Source: Seminavis robusta (taxonomy: Eukaryota; Bacillariophyta; Bacillariophyceae; Naviculales; Naviculaceae). From it: a DNA stretch of 64,000 bases. The stretch is from the NCBI GenBank assembly GCA_903772945.1, contig CAICTM010000007.1:124001-188000 (forward strand), in the 5' to 3' direction. The notes under the pieces were generated by a model. The model was not told the DNA's origin. It made no database searches and was given only the letters and a program-made list of their open reading frames with translations. Both the position numbers and the translations under genes were made by a program. Of this stretch, positions 1 through 12,127 are shown piece by piece (position 1 is the first letter of the stretch; every line of letters starts with the position of its first letter).

Positions 1-981
1 CGAGCCTCAACTACAACGACAGCCAACAGCAACGAGATACACCACCACTATAGAATTCACTAAAAGCTAACTCATAAAAGCAATACAGAAAACGTTTACA
101 CAATAGTTGACACTCAGCCAGCACACCGGTATCCAGAAAACTTTCAGTTCATCAGGCCAAGAATCAAGCAGCACCAACAGCCTGTTGATCGAGGTTTGTG
201 ATGGCTTCATGTTGATGGCTTCAGATGATAATATATATTTCCGTTGGCTACCACCAATATTTCCGTTGGCTACCGGTGCTACCGCCACCGGTACCGGTAG
301 GAGGCAATTACTACCAAGGAGACGCTGCAAAGGGGGGCTATAGAGGCATGGCTCAGGTGAGCTCAGCCAATGACTCTTCCCTTCACCTTTTATTGCACCA
401 TTTCAAAAATGGCAGATGTGAAGAGGACGGGGCTTCAGATTCTCATTTTTTCTTTTGGCTAGTACGCATACGGTAGCTAGGGAAGCAACGCCATTTGCCC
501 CTTTTTTGGCCATTGCTGCCAACCAATTGCTTCAGAGGTTGATTTTCTCCCATGTATTCGGTGTTCTGAGCTCAACAGAAAATCAGTGTCCCCAATATTC
601 CGCTTTGCCAGCTCCTTGGGTGGTCCGGTGATTGTACATAGATGATGACATTGTGTCGAGGGAGGGATTGATTGTGATTCACGAGCTCCATGGCAAAAAG
701 GGTCCTGGTTCCAATACCACGTCTGATACTTTGTTCACTGTTTACCGATGTTTACCCACAAGTTACCCTCATTTGTCTAACAAACGTGAAACAAGAGTGC
801 CACTTTGACACTTCTCAACCTGGACGCACACCGAGACGGACTTCCAAGTGGATCGAGAAGCACCAAGCCCAGGGCTGCATTTTATCCTCATTATTGACAT
901 AGGCTATCCCCCCCTCAGCCTAACTTAGCTATAGCACTCGATCGATATACTGGTTGTCAGCCTTGCTGATCGTGCACCGTC
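1..981. other. Gap with no gene seen
   Basis: No convincing coding region was found. A cluster of ACCGGT palindromes lies near 280-300. The stretch immediately upstream of 982 must hold the promoter of the cysteine-repeat gene, but no specific element is recognisable. Confidence 0.5.
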
Positions 982-3900
982 ATGGAGCCAGACGGTATGT
1001 CAGCCAGTGCCAATAAGGCGGGTCTCCCGGTAGCTTCAGCAGAGGCGGTCTCTGGGGTCCATGGCAGCGAAGATACCCCTATGGTTCCCGTGGTCCTGAT
1101 TGAGGAGGATGAAGCGAATGATCCACCTGAACCTCCTTCATCTGCAGCCTTCAATACTACTGGTACACATAATACCAGTGGTGAGTTCAAGAAGAAACCA
1201 GGATTGCGACGTTCCAGTAACCCTACTACCGGTACCGGTACCGGTACGAATTCTGGTACACCAGACACAGTCAGAGCGGCAGTGGCGCCTGCAGTAGCCA
1301 AGCATGGTCTTGCAGCACGTCGACCCTCGTCCCAACAAACGACCACAAGAATCCCTGATCCTCCTGATCATGAATATGACTCTCACTCCACAGATTTTCA
1401 TGAAGGACTGGTTCCTCAACCTCCAGCTGCTCGTCCTCCTATGGCAACACCAAATTCTGTCATGGAGGTTCCCAGAGCCCCCTCAGGAAACGTTTTCACA
1501 GATACCATGATCCACTACAAGACAGAAGCCATGAATCACGAAGAGAACGACGAAGAAAATCCACCCATCGTTGAAGAAAATCTATTGTCTCCGCCTACTG
1601 ATCCGAAAAGTGCTACCGATAAAACCGCTTCTTTGTCCGTTCCTTTATCCGAAAAGCAAGACAGCAAGAAAAGTATCAGCGAGGATACTGTGGCAGTCCC
1701 CAAAGTTTGGATATGGACTTGTCTCGTGCTTATTATCTTGGTGGGTGGAATTGGGGCGGCGGTTGGGATTACCTTGAAGGTCTCCAACAACGACAGCGAG
1801 AGCACCCCCACCACTACCACCACTACCACAGCAACCTCGTCTTCCTCGGAATCTCTGCCCGCCACTGTCGGTCCAATCGCGACTACACAACTCACCGACA
1901 GTGGGCCAACCGCTAACGATTTGGACCCTTTGGACACTACCACTCCAGCCCCAACAGATGAACCTGTCTCGTCACCCGCTCAAGAACCGACAATGTCACC
2001 CACTACAGAGCCTACTGTATTGCCAACTACACTGCCAACTGAAGAGCCTACCATCTCACCCACTATCTCACCCACTGCAGAACCTACGGCAGTTCCAACT
2101 CCAGTCCCTACCGACGAACCAGTGTCATCTCCGACGGTGGCTCCCACAATTTCAGTTACAGATGCTCCCAGTGCACAACCAACATCGACAAACCTTGACG
2201 GTCTGACACCAGAGCAGTCTACCAGTGCACCAACCACACTGACAACAACGACAGCAACAGCCACCAATCCACAAACCACAGTCCCAACTGAGCCACCTAA
2301 TGTTTCCCAACCCAGCACTAGCCCTACCGGTAGTGAATCGCCCAGTCTCCCCCCCAGCACCGCCCCAACAACTCAAATCCCTTCTGCTAATCCTTCTGTC
2401 ACCCCTACTGTTGGTACTAACAATCCAACGACGCCACCATCCACAATGCCGCCAACAGCTAAACCCACTACCCCAAGCCCCACCACTAGCACCATCAATA
2501 TCCCGTCCAATCCTACCGGTACATCAGAGAGCTCTATTCCTTGCTCAACCAATGAAAACTGTGCCAGCGGCATTTGTATTAACAATCAATGTGCCCAAGA
2601 TTTCCTTTCAGATTTTGAGCTGTGTCAAGAGGATGAAGACTGTGAGTTTGATGCCTGCAGAGCCAATGGAACCTCTCCTGGAAGCAGCACAACTGAAGAA
2701 ACCTTGGGCACAAAGATCTGTTGTCCAAATGGGATGGTTTCACAGGACAGCCGGGTTTGTGGTGGCCTCCCAACTGGCACCTATTGCAGAGACATTGACA
2801 CAGGCTTCTCCTACAATAGCCTCTATCAGTCAGAAGCCAACTCGATCTGTGCCAGTGGAATTTGTGTCAATGATGTTTGTGTGGAGTCACTCCAGCCTCA
2901 CTCATCTCCCTGCACCGAAAATGCAGATTGTTCAAGTGATATCTGTGTGGAGGATGTGTGCTTATCGGGGGCACTGGCAGATTTTGCCCCTTGCACTGAA
3001 AATGCTGACTGTGGAGTGGTGCCTGTCGGGCCAATGGAACATCTCCTGGAAGGAGTACAACGGTGGAAACCTTGGGTTTAAATATCTGCTGTCCAAATGG
3101 GATTGTCTCCGAAGACAGTAGAGTTTGTGGGGGCCTTCCCATTGGCAGCTACTGCAGAGACATTGACACAGGCTTCTCCTACAATAGCCTCTATCAGTCA
3201 GAAGCCAACTCGATCTGTGCCAGTGGAATTTGTGTCAATGATGTTTGTGTGGAGTCACTCCAGCCTGACTCATCTCCCTGTACCGAAAATGCAGATTGTT
3301 CAAGCGATATCTGTGTGGAGGATGTGTGCTTATCGGGGGCAGTTGCAGATTTTGCACCTTGCACTGAAAATGCTGACTGTGGGAGTGGTGCCTGTCGGGC
3401 CAATGGAACATCTCCTGGAAGGAGTACAACGGTGGAAACCTTGGGTTTAATATCTGCTGTCCAAATGGGATTGTCTCCGAAGACAGTAGAGTTTGTGGGG
3501 GCTTACCCACTGGCAGCTACTGTAGAGACATTGACACAGGCTTCTCCTACAATAGCCTCTATCAGTCAGAGGCGAACTCGATCTGTGCCAGTGGAATTTG
3601 TGTCAATGATGTTTGTGTGGAGTCACTCCAGCCTGACTCATCTCCCTGTACCGAAAATGCAGATTGTTCAAGCGATATCTGTGTGGAGGATGTGTGCTTA
3701 TCGGGGGCAGTTGCAGATTTTGCCACTTGCACTGAAAATGCCGACTGTGGGAGTGGTGCCTGTCGGGCCAATGGAACATCTCCTGGAAGGAGTACAACGG
3801 TGGAAACCTTGGGTTTAAATATCTGCTGTCCAAATGGGATTGTCTCCGAAGACAGTAGAGTTTGTGGTGGCTTACCCACTGGCAGCTACTGCAGAGACGT

Positions 3901-4729
3901 TGACACAGGCTTCTCCTACAATAGCCTCTATCAGTCAGAGGCGAACTCGATCTGTGCCAGTGGAATTTGTGTCAATGATGTTTGTGTGGAGTCACTCCAG
4001 CCTGACTCATCTCCCTGTACCGAAAATGCAGATTGTTCAAGCGATATCTGTGTGGAGGATGTGTGCTTATCGGGGGCACTGGCAGATTTTGCCCCTTGCA
4101 ATGAAAATGCTGACTGTGGAAGTGGTGCCTGTCGGGCCAATGGAACCTCTCCTGGAAGGAGTACAACGGTGGAAACCTTGGGTTTCAATATCTGCTGTCC
4201 AAATGGGATTGTCTCCGAAGACAGTAGAGTTTGTGGGGGCCTTCCCACTGGCAGCTACTGCAGAGACATTGATACAGGCTTCTCCTACAATAGCCTCTAT
4301 CAGTCAGAGGCGAACTCGATCTGTGCCAGTGGAATCTGCATCAACGACATCTGCTCCAACTCACTCCAACCAGACTTGTCTCCGTGCACGGAAAATGGTG
4401 ACTGTTTGAGTGGCATCTGTGTGAATGATGTGTGCTTGTCTGAGGCTCTCACAGACTTTCAGGCTTGTGATGAGAATGCCGACTGTGGCAGTGGTGCCTG
4501 TCGAGCAAATGGGACGTCTCCTGGAAGAAGTAACTCAGACGAAAGCCTGGGGAACAACATCTGCTGTCCCAATGGGATGGTGTCACAAGACAGCAGGATC
4601 TGTGGTGGCCTGCCTGCAGGATCTGCATGCAGAGACATCGATACAGGTTTCTCATACAACAGTCTTACTCCCACACAGGCCAGTTCAATATGCGCAAGTG
4701 GGAATTGTATTGATGATATCTGTGTTTGA
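982..4729 (+). pseudogene. Type II membrane protein with cysteine-rich tandem repeats, frame broken twice
   Basis: The ATG at 982 opens a 699-residue frame. Residues 1-240 are unstructured and presumably cytoplasmic. One membrane span follows at about 243-266 (VWIWTCLVLIILVGG region), then a Pro/Thr/Ser-rich mucin-like stalk to about 510, then cysteine-rich repeats. There is no signal peptide, so the likely topology is N-terminus in, repeats outside. Each repeat has CTENADCSSDICVEDVC, an NGT glycosylation sequon, NICCPNG, VCGGLP, YCRDIDTGFSYNSL and ICASGICVNDVC. The frame changes near 3012 (a GG where sister repeats have GGG) and near 3446 (AA where sisters have AAA); the last frame ends with TGA at 4729. 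The protein would have about six repeats if read through. It may be a young pseudogene, or the assembly may have lost two homopolymer bases. The family was not recognised; some similarity to dickkopf- or disintegrin-like cysteine spacing is only a guess. An adhesion or cell-surface role is inferred from architecture. Confidence 0.7.
2540..4729 (+). repeat. Tandem repeat array, 369 bp unit (123 codons), about six copies
   Basis: The marker gacattgaca (variants gacgt and gacatc) recurs at about 2791, 3159, 3527, 3896, 4265 and 4634. The intervals are 368, 368, 369, 369 and 369 bp. The inner copies are nearly identical at the DNA level, which points to recent unequal exchange or gene conversion. 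The first and last copies are more diverged. The two 368 bp intervals are where the reading frame breaks. Confidence 0.9.
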
Positions 4730-4730
4730 T

Positions 4731-6248
4731 GGCCAGAGCGTAGAAAACCAACAGGATGTGCATGAAAGTGGCAACAACACCAACTGCACGGTCAGCGGCC
4801 AGTTGTTACAAGAGAACAATTCGCACCTATACGGTAAAAGACTTTGTTTTATTGATTTCTCATTCCCTTTAAGAGATCATGTCTTCTGGTCTACCAGGGA
4901 AATTAATCAAACTCGGTGGATCAACTATGTAATCACCATCCTATCAGCACTACTAGTGGGAGCGATATCGTTCCCGTCTGACGCTGTGGGAAGACATGCT
5001 GATGGCGAGATAGTCACAATTGAGTTTTAGATTGATCGTTCCGCCTTATATGACTGTTGGGTTGACGATGGTGTGCTCAAGTGGATATCAAGTTTGGGGT
5101 ACATGTAGAAGCAGCCAATGGCTTGCACTGATGCACGGAAGATGAACACGATGGCTGAAGCTGCGCAGCTGTTTTGTGGAATTCACCTCAGACGAAAGAA
5201 GAATGACTCCCATTTAGATAAGAAAGCAGGTCTTGCTGAGACATTGAAAACGTCTACTTTAATTAATTGTTCAGTCATAAAGAAGGGAGCAAGAACAGTT
5301 CCATCGCATTTCGGCGTCGGCTTTTGAACAGATGCGGCTTTTCTATTAGTAGAAAGCTACTCGCTACTCGCACAATAGGTACGGCGCGTGGAAAATCAGC
5401 TCTCAGCTCTATGCATCAAGGTTGGTTCGCCAACTGCATGGTCGAGGGCCAGAAATTAAAAAGATTAACTAGTCTAGTCTAAAACCACGATATGCTACTA
5501 GTACGGTACGTGCACATGCAAAAGACTGGGGTTCTAAAGCTCTTCTTCTTGTGGTTGTAATTCTCGAGATTTGGTTCCCTCACTTTTAGAAATCAGCGCA
5601 ATTTCCGTGTTGCTTTGCTCGGATTGGCAGTGACAGTGCGTGTGCCCCCATTTGGATCCGCCAATCGATAAAATGCTTTTATAGATGAAGCAACACGCCA
5701 TATGTCGTCATATAAAACAGGTGTAGCAAATTCGCCATGACTTGCTTCCGTTGTAGACCAAATCCACTCCACTGGTTGGGCTGGACTCGACTCGACTTGG
5801 AGCTCTTAATTGCGCTGTTCTTCAGGCCCTCTTCGTGCTAGCATGCCCGTGTCTCTAGCTAGTTTCTAGCCCAGCTAGCTGGCTGACCACCCATTCCCAT
5901 ACGAACACCATGCATGCAGATGGACACCCGATAAAGTGTTGGTGTCAGGAGACGCAGAAGTAGATTTTTGTTGGAATCTCCGTGGCCGGCACGCCAAACT
6001 CACGTTCATGGCAAGCTCGTGCCGTGTGTCGAAATAGTGATGATTTACTCGGACCGAAAACCCTGGGTTTCCAATCACATCTGCAGCACGGTAGAATAGT
6101 ATAATTGTACTCTCAGGGCTGCCTAGTAGATTGGAACAACCAGCGCACTAGAAGATTGCAGCAGGGAAAAAGACAGAACAGAGGAGCACAAATCCTCAAA
6201 AGGAATTGGAAATTCTTTATAAACAAGCTCCTAAGACAGTTGGCATAC
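4731..6248. other. Gap with no gene seen
   Basis: Only short frames without recognisable protein features occur. The first part is presumably the 3' untranslated region of the cysteine-repeat gene; the last part lies beyond the 3' end of the minus-strand LRR pseudogene. Confidence 0.5.
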
Positions 6249-8196
6249 TCAGTTGGCGAGGCAAACCCCTGTCTCATCGCAACAACTGGTGCAGCCATCA
6301 GAAGCACACTGGATGTCAGGAACTCCGGTTGCTGTGTTGGGCAGACAGTCAGCCACCAATGAAACTTCAGCGAGCTTGTCATGTTCAAGATATGCAAAGT
6401 TTTGGCAGACAGATACCGGAACAGTTCCAGACAGATTGTTCCCATTCACCAGAAGTTGCTTCAGGCCCGTCAGTGTCTCGATTTCATTCGGAATGGTGCC
6501 ATGGTAGTGGTTGTTTGCCAGGTTTAGCCGCACAAGATTTGTCAAAAGACCAAGTGATGAGCCGATTTTCCCAGAGAAGTTGCATTCGTTCAAGTGCAGC
6601 CGTCGTAGATTATTGTTGAGTCCAGTGTAGAGCTCTTCTGGGAGCGTTCCTTGCATATTGGTGTTGGAGAGCCTAATTTCACGAAGCTGGCTTGCCAGTC
6701 CAATCTCAGAGGGCAAGGGCCCAGAAATGCTGTTGCCAAAAAAATAGAGCTCGCGCAAGTTTGCAAGTAGGCCAACTTCGGTGGGCATGGTACCCTTGAT
6801 CTTTTGAGTTTAGTGAGGCAACAAGCAGAAATATCAACTTTTGGCGTGGCTAGCATGTGCACGAACTGAAGCAAATGAGAATCACTTACCTGATTGTCTT
6901 CCAAATAGAGTACGTCGAGTGATTTCTGGTAGAATAAGTCCAATGGAAGTGACCCCGTCAAAGCATTTGTTCCCAATACCAACCACTTAAAAGGAATCAA
7001 ACCCACTTCTCCTGGAATTGTCCCGGTCAACCTGTTTCTTGAGATCAGAAGTTGCTCAAGTTTTCCGTTTTCTTTGTGAAGATGCACAAACCATTCCCCA
7101 GGGATTCTTCCAGTGATTTATTTCCAACCAAGTCAAGAAGTTCCATGGTCAAGGCATATTCACTCGAAAGTACCGTGGGGAAAGTGTTCCTGACAGCATG
7201 TTGTATCCCAGGTCTAATCGTTTCAGTTGTGCCAATTGTGAAATTTCCCATGGAAGAGGACCATTGAGCTGGTTTCTAGCTGAAGAATCAATAAATCTAC
7301 AACTGTTAGGAATCCAATAATAGCGCATTCACAACTTAGGTCATGGCAGTCCATGGAAACAAACTTACTCAGTCTTAGCTTGACGATTCTCTTTTCTTTG
7401 GCTGTGCCACAAGTGATTCCAGCCCACTGGCATTCATGACTAGCAGAGAGCCACCGATCCCCCCAAATGTGGGTTGTTATCTTACCAGAAAGATGATGCC
7501 GTTCATAACAGAAACCAGAGGTTGCACTCCCTTGAGGAATTCCTGCTAGTGGATTGCACTGTTTCCATGGCTTGTGCCTTGTGATCTGATCGTAAAAGAG
7601 TACCAGAAGGAATCTTTGCACAAATTGGGAGCATCATACTCCAACTGCATGGGATCCCCATTGACAACCCAGTCAAAGGCTTTCTGCCTTGTTTCCAGCA
7701 AGAAACCAGATTCATCCACTTGTTGAAAGTAGTCCCTACCAAAGGAGCTGGTGAGGACAACTTCAATCTTGGGTGCCACCACAGCATCTCTGGTTGTGGT
7801 AGGTGCAATGGTACTACTGTCATCCACATATATGTTTTGGCTGCAGTGTCCTGTGCCACAAACAGCCCCCACAATGATAGCCCCCACAACTAAGAGGAAG
7901 CAAAGGCATCCCATAAGATAGAATGGCGAATTGCTTGGTTGCTGTCTGTGTTTGTTGCCAAGTTCTGCGGTGGCAATGGGTAATTCACTGTCATGGACAA
8001 GATTTGCTTCTGCCAAAGAGGACTCTGGCAGTGATGTGACTCTCTCCCCTGCCAATGTCCCAGCAGGTTGGAATTCCCCTCCGTGTTCTTCATCGGTGGA
8101 GGTGCTGGCAGGAACTGGGTTTGGTTCCGATATGGTCCGGGATGGTGGAAAGAGAGGATTAGCTCCTGGTAGACTTGCTTGGTTGGTATTGGACGA

Positions 8197-8212
8197 GATG
8201 GGCATATCTGCT
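8197..8212. repeat. Left copy of 16 bp target-site duplication
   Basis: The 16-mer gatgggcatatctgct ends here and recurs perfectly at 11014-11029. In the intact paralogue the matching site occurs once, so this pair is best read as the duplicated insertion target. Confidence 0.85.
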
Positions 8213-11013
8213 ACACTTTTTCGCGGGAAGCCGAAGCACCGCGGAGCTTCCCCTCTAAATCTGTCACTACAAGAACAACAACACTAATAGCAACAAACAC
8301 AACCAATCGGTCATATCTATACCATTACACTACCTATTAGCACCATTAGAAGCATTGAAACGAAGCGAAAGGACCTCAGGAAGCCTGTTTTCTGTTATCT
8401 TGTTGAAGAGTACTGTTTTACTATAGGAATCCACTCAACGTCATCACGGAAAACAAACCTCCTTTTTCCCTCTCTTTACAACCTATTCAAGCCGAAAGGA
8501 TCAATACCTCCTATCTCCTCCCACCGCACCTCTCCTATCAAGCAACTATCAAAGCGGCGTTCACCGGTTCAGATCAGAAAGCCATCCCAATTGAAATCCT
8601 ACGAGATCGGGCGGGTTTTCTCTTCTCGGCCGCCGCCGACCAAGTTGGAAGAATTTGACAGCAAGAAGAAATCTCCGGCCTTCCACAGCACAGTACAGAA
8701 AACAATTCCCATACGTATTTGTTGTTTTCTGAACTAAGCTCCTGACGATCGACGAAATCTCATTGTCGCCCTTTTTGGTACGATCGAACGATCTTTCCGC
8801 AGCAACAACAGGTTCAGTTAACCTTACCCCTAAGGCAACTGACTCACCCGAATCGCGAATCGAATCGATTCAACGAATCGAATCGAACCGAATCCAAGAC
8901 CCGCTACTCCGTGAATCGATCGAATCTTCCCGCGACCGTACCTCTTCCTCTGTACACCACTATCAAGAAGGACTTCACGAGATACCTGCAGTGACCGTCG
9001 AGAACAGAAACACAGCTGTATTCTTACTTTCTCACTGGCTACTCTTGGCTTCTCCCGACGTCCTTGTTGGAACTGATCCTACTGATCCAACCAGTCCTAT
9101 TCCTATACAGATTGATTGACTGATCAACACCTGCTACTGTTACACCCCTCCATTAATGTCTAACTCCTCTCCAAGAGGAACAACAAACAACAACAGAGTT
9201 CCTGTAAGGACTTGAGTTCAAGAGTACACCGGCTGCGGCTCTGCACAGCCATCCTACTCAGACTTTATCACCAAGCTTGGCTGACATTTTCAGAGTCTGA
9301 CAGCCCCTCCCGGGATATCCAACCCCTCTCCACAGGATCTCACCCCCACAAGAACAAACTACAAAAGCTGCCCCTCTAGAGTATCTGGCTAGATTGTGCA
9401 ACACTTCATTGACACAGCCACCTCTCTGCTACTGCACCTGACTCTCCTCCTGAGCGTGGAGCTCCAAAGGATTGAGCCCCAGACAGAACTGCAGCGTGGT
9501 GTGGCATAGATATTAATACATAACTGACTCTTTCCCTCTCTCATTGATTGTTGAGTGACTCTCCAGTGACTTTCCCCAGTTCCACCTGAATCGAGTACCC
9601 TCCACATCTTGGCTTGACTCTCTGTTGCATTGTTATCCCTACAACAGATTGAGTACCAGCCTTTGAGACAACACAGTGTCATCCAGCAACACAGCCCCAT
9701 CAACCAACAACACCCCTTGATCCCCCCACCACTGCCTCTACTGGCTATAGCGTGACTTCTCCAGTTTTCCCTGAAAGAATCCCTAATAGCCTTTGGCTCT
9801 GATCCCATCTTCTCCTGCAGGTAGTGGTATACCTGCACCCGACTTGGCCCCAGCCTTTGATCCAGTGGCAACAACAACCCAACAACTTGATATACCCCTT
9901 GATTACCAGTGCCTCAGTGCATTGGCCCTTGAATAAACCCTTCTACATCAATCCTCTCGCCACCCCACAAAGCAACCTCCATTGCTTGAGTTGATGCAAC
10001 GACACTCCAGTCAACACTCCAGGATACACAACTCTCCCACCAACCCACCTACCATCCACCATGACTTCCCCATGTCTATCCACAACTTCACTCAAACCCA
10101 AGGTCCTTCCAGACATCCCCACACTCCCACACTTCACCCAACCAACCACATCCACCATCCTCCGCAGACTACCCAACACCACTCCCCAGATGATCAGACA
10201 ACAGCTCCTAGAGCATGCAGCCATCTTGAGGATCACACCCTTCCGAATCACACCCTACCCTATCAGGGAGGATGCCTTTGTTCTCACCCTTGAACAGAGG
10301 CACGCCTCTATCCTACAACACACCATCAACCATACTACCTCCCAACTCCTACAACAACACTCCAACACCACCAGGAACTCCCCTCCTGCCCCTGGCACCA
10401 GTCCACTTCCAGTGCCCCCTTATCCTCCTTCCATTGACTCAACAACCCCTCAAACAGCCCACAACACTCCAGCAGCCACTGTGCCTCCCTCCTGGGAACC
10501 ACAGACTGCCAGTGTGTCATTTGATCCCATCTTTTGCCTGCTTGTTGGCCTCTATCTAACAATTTTTGTGCATTGGATGGGTTACACCCTGCTCTGGTCC
10601 AGTACCTCCTACGGGCTCTGCTGGCATCTTGCCTTGCATGCCAAGGCAATTGCCGCAGCTTGGGACCTGATCACCCAGACACACTTACTGGCAAGCACTC
10701 TTTGGTCTGGCAATCTATCTGGTCCTCACGGCCCCTTTGGTGATAATGGTTTCAATACCGACAAAATCCTGTGTAAGCCCCTGTAACCCAGGTTTTGCGC
10801 TGCAGGTTCTCTATCAATGTGCTCACCCCCCTACCCAGGGCATCTGTCTACTTGGTACTGGCTCCACGTTAGGCCAGTGGATGAGGTCATGTTGATTGGG
10901 CAAACAAAGTAGATGACGACTCAGCTAGGTGGGGATCTCCCCCATCCCATGCCCGCGTCAATAAAGTCACTCCGTGGCCAATAGCTTGTTAAGCTAATGA
11001 GTAATTTACACTC
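8213..11013 (+). mobile_element. Unclassified insertion element, 2801 bp
   Basis: The element lies exactly between two copies of a 16 bp direct repeat and interrupts an LRR gene whose two halves align with a continuous paralogue. It has no long terminal repeats and no clear terminal inverted repeats. A hairpin (gggaagc/gcttccc) lies just inside the left end and an AATAAA near 10968. The plus strand is strikingly rich in C and A. The best frame is 10061-10786, a Pro/Thr-rich product of about 240 residues with one hydrophobic stretch, and it matches no transposase, reverse transcriptase or integrase that I know. A long target duplication fits target-primed retroposition, so a non-LTR or retroposed non-autonomous element is the favoured reading, without proof. 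A retroposed cellular transcript is an alternative. Confidence 0.7.
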
Positions 11014-11029
11014 GATGGGCATATCTGCT
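11014..11029. repeat. Right copy of 16 bp target-site duplication
   Basis: This is identical to 8197-8212. Directly to its right the coding homology of the interrupted LRR gene resumes (minus-strand residues WLQYIPMPADMPI). Confidence 0.85.
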
Positions 11030-11360
11030 GGCATTGGTATATATTGAAGCCACGCTGGTGACAGTGAGGTGGTACCAGTAACATCCTCCTGATTCACAGT
11101 AGCAACTTGGGCAATAGCTGCACTTCCACCATCATTCAGCATTGCTGGATCCTTGTTTGTTCCCAACCCACAGACTTGGACCTGTAAACCTTGCTCGCCT
11201 TCTGTGAGCGTGTCGTCGTTCTTGGTCACAGGATCCATGCCAGTGTTTCCGGCTGATTCAAAGGAATTTGCCGAACCGAGTTAACCTGGGTCTTCTGGTA
11301 TTAGTTTGCCACCGGTTCAAGTTGAACCAGAAAAAACTGGGCAGGCTATTCTATAGTAGA

Positions 11361-12127
11361 ATTAAGAGCGGTCGGATCGAAATCCAATTATTGAGAACAT
11401 AGTTACACTCCAGACTCGAATATAAGAAACTCCACTATAAGAAAGCGAGCCCTGAGATTTTAGAAAATTTTAAGAAAATCTTGATGCTGAAATATCACAG
11501 ACTTGTAAGAAACCTTCCCAGTATTAAGACCTCAAAGCATAAGAAATACTACTAGTCGGGATATCAAAGCATGGCTGGCCAATTGGCTTCCAGTTGTGGA
11601 CAAAGCAATGAGGGATGAGCACGCACGCGGGCAGCCTTCCCAATCAGGGTAACTATGTGCCGATGTGGGATTCCCATAGCAATAGCGGGCGATTTAGCCT
11701 AGCGTAGATAGTTAGTCGTACAGCACCCTCCGGAGTTTTGTTCAATTTCTCCGGTGGGGGGCTTACACTAGGCCCATCCTAAGTGGGCGCCCTTGTGCGT
11801 CTGAGGTATGTGGGTTCGTCACGGCAACGTTCAGCGGATCGTCTGACGAGGTGTAGCCTTTAAAATAAAATTTCGTTATTCTTTTTTAGCCCCCTTCGCA
11901 CCTTAACCCTTTATTTAGTTTAGCGTTCTACTATCGTAGCATGGGGCAACATACACAGCCACCAGTTGGTCAAGGCAGCAGAATGGAAAGAAGCAGTTCA
12001 AAGACAGTTGCATACCCTGCACCCACAAAGGAAAATAAGACAGAACACAGGCGCCCACAACCCAAAAAGATGTGGAAACTCTCTAAAGATCATCAGTACC
12101 TCTGATCAACACAGTATATAGGCAACT
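11361..12127. other. Gap between two LRR genes, A/T-rich
   Basis: No gene was seen. TAAGAAA occurs five times between about 11425 and 11550. A stretch at 11690-11930 with a small inverted repeat (ctccggag/ctccgg) and an A/T-rich tail could be the remains of a repeat element, but its ends could not be fixed. Confidence 0.4.

Larger units (their letters stand above)
6249..11360 (-). pseudogene. LRR membrane protein pseudogene, split by a 2.8 kb insertion
   Basis: This is a paralogue of the intact gene at 12128-14777. It reads leftwards: a decayed N-terminal part (about 11360-11014), the insertion, then the membrane span (MGCLCFLLVVGAIIVGAVCG), the membrane-proximal domain, the LRRNT-like cap (WLSASHECQWAGITC), LRRs and the CCTSCCDETGVCLAN tail. 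Introns at 7280-7368 and 6801-6889 match those of the intact paralogues. Besides the insertion there is one base lost before the QRFLLVLFY motif, an in-frame loss of nine codons near LETRQ, and two single-base losses in the second exon, which is 390 bp where the intact genes have 392. About the first 140 residues of the family N-terminus are not found. Several lesions on top of the insertion suggest it is no longer functional. Alternative: short transcripts could still be made from the right-hand fragment. Confidence 0.85.

Noticed and set aside
3063-3818. Separate short cysteine-rich genes at 3063 and 3617
   Set aside because: They are pieces of one repeat array whose frame changes twice; the downstream piece lacks its own ATG at the open-frame start.
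8763-9119. 118-codon frame inside the insertion element
   Set aside because: It is low complexity, including translated GAATC repeats, with no known domain.
11690-11950. Possible solitary terminal repeat of a retroelement
   Set aside because: An inverted repeat and an A/T-rich tail are present, but no convincing ends or target duplication could be fixed.
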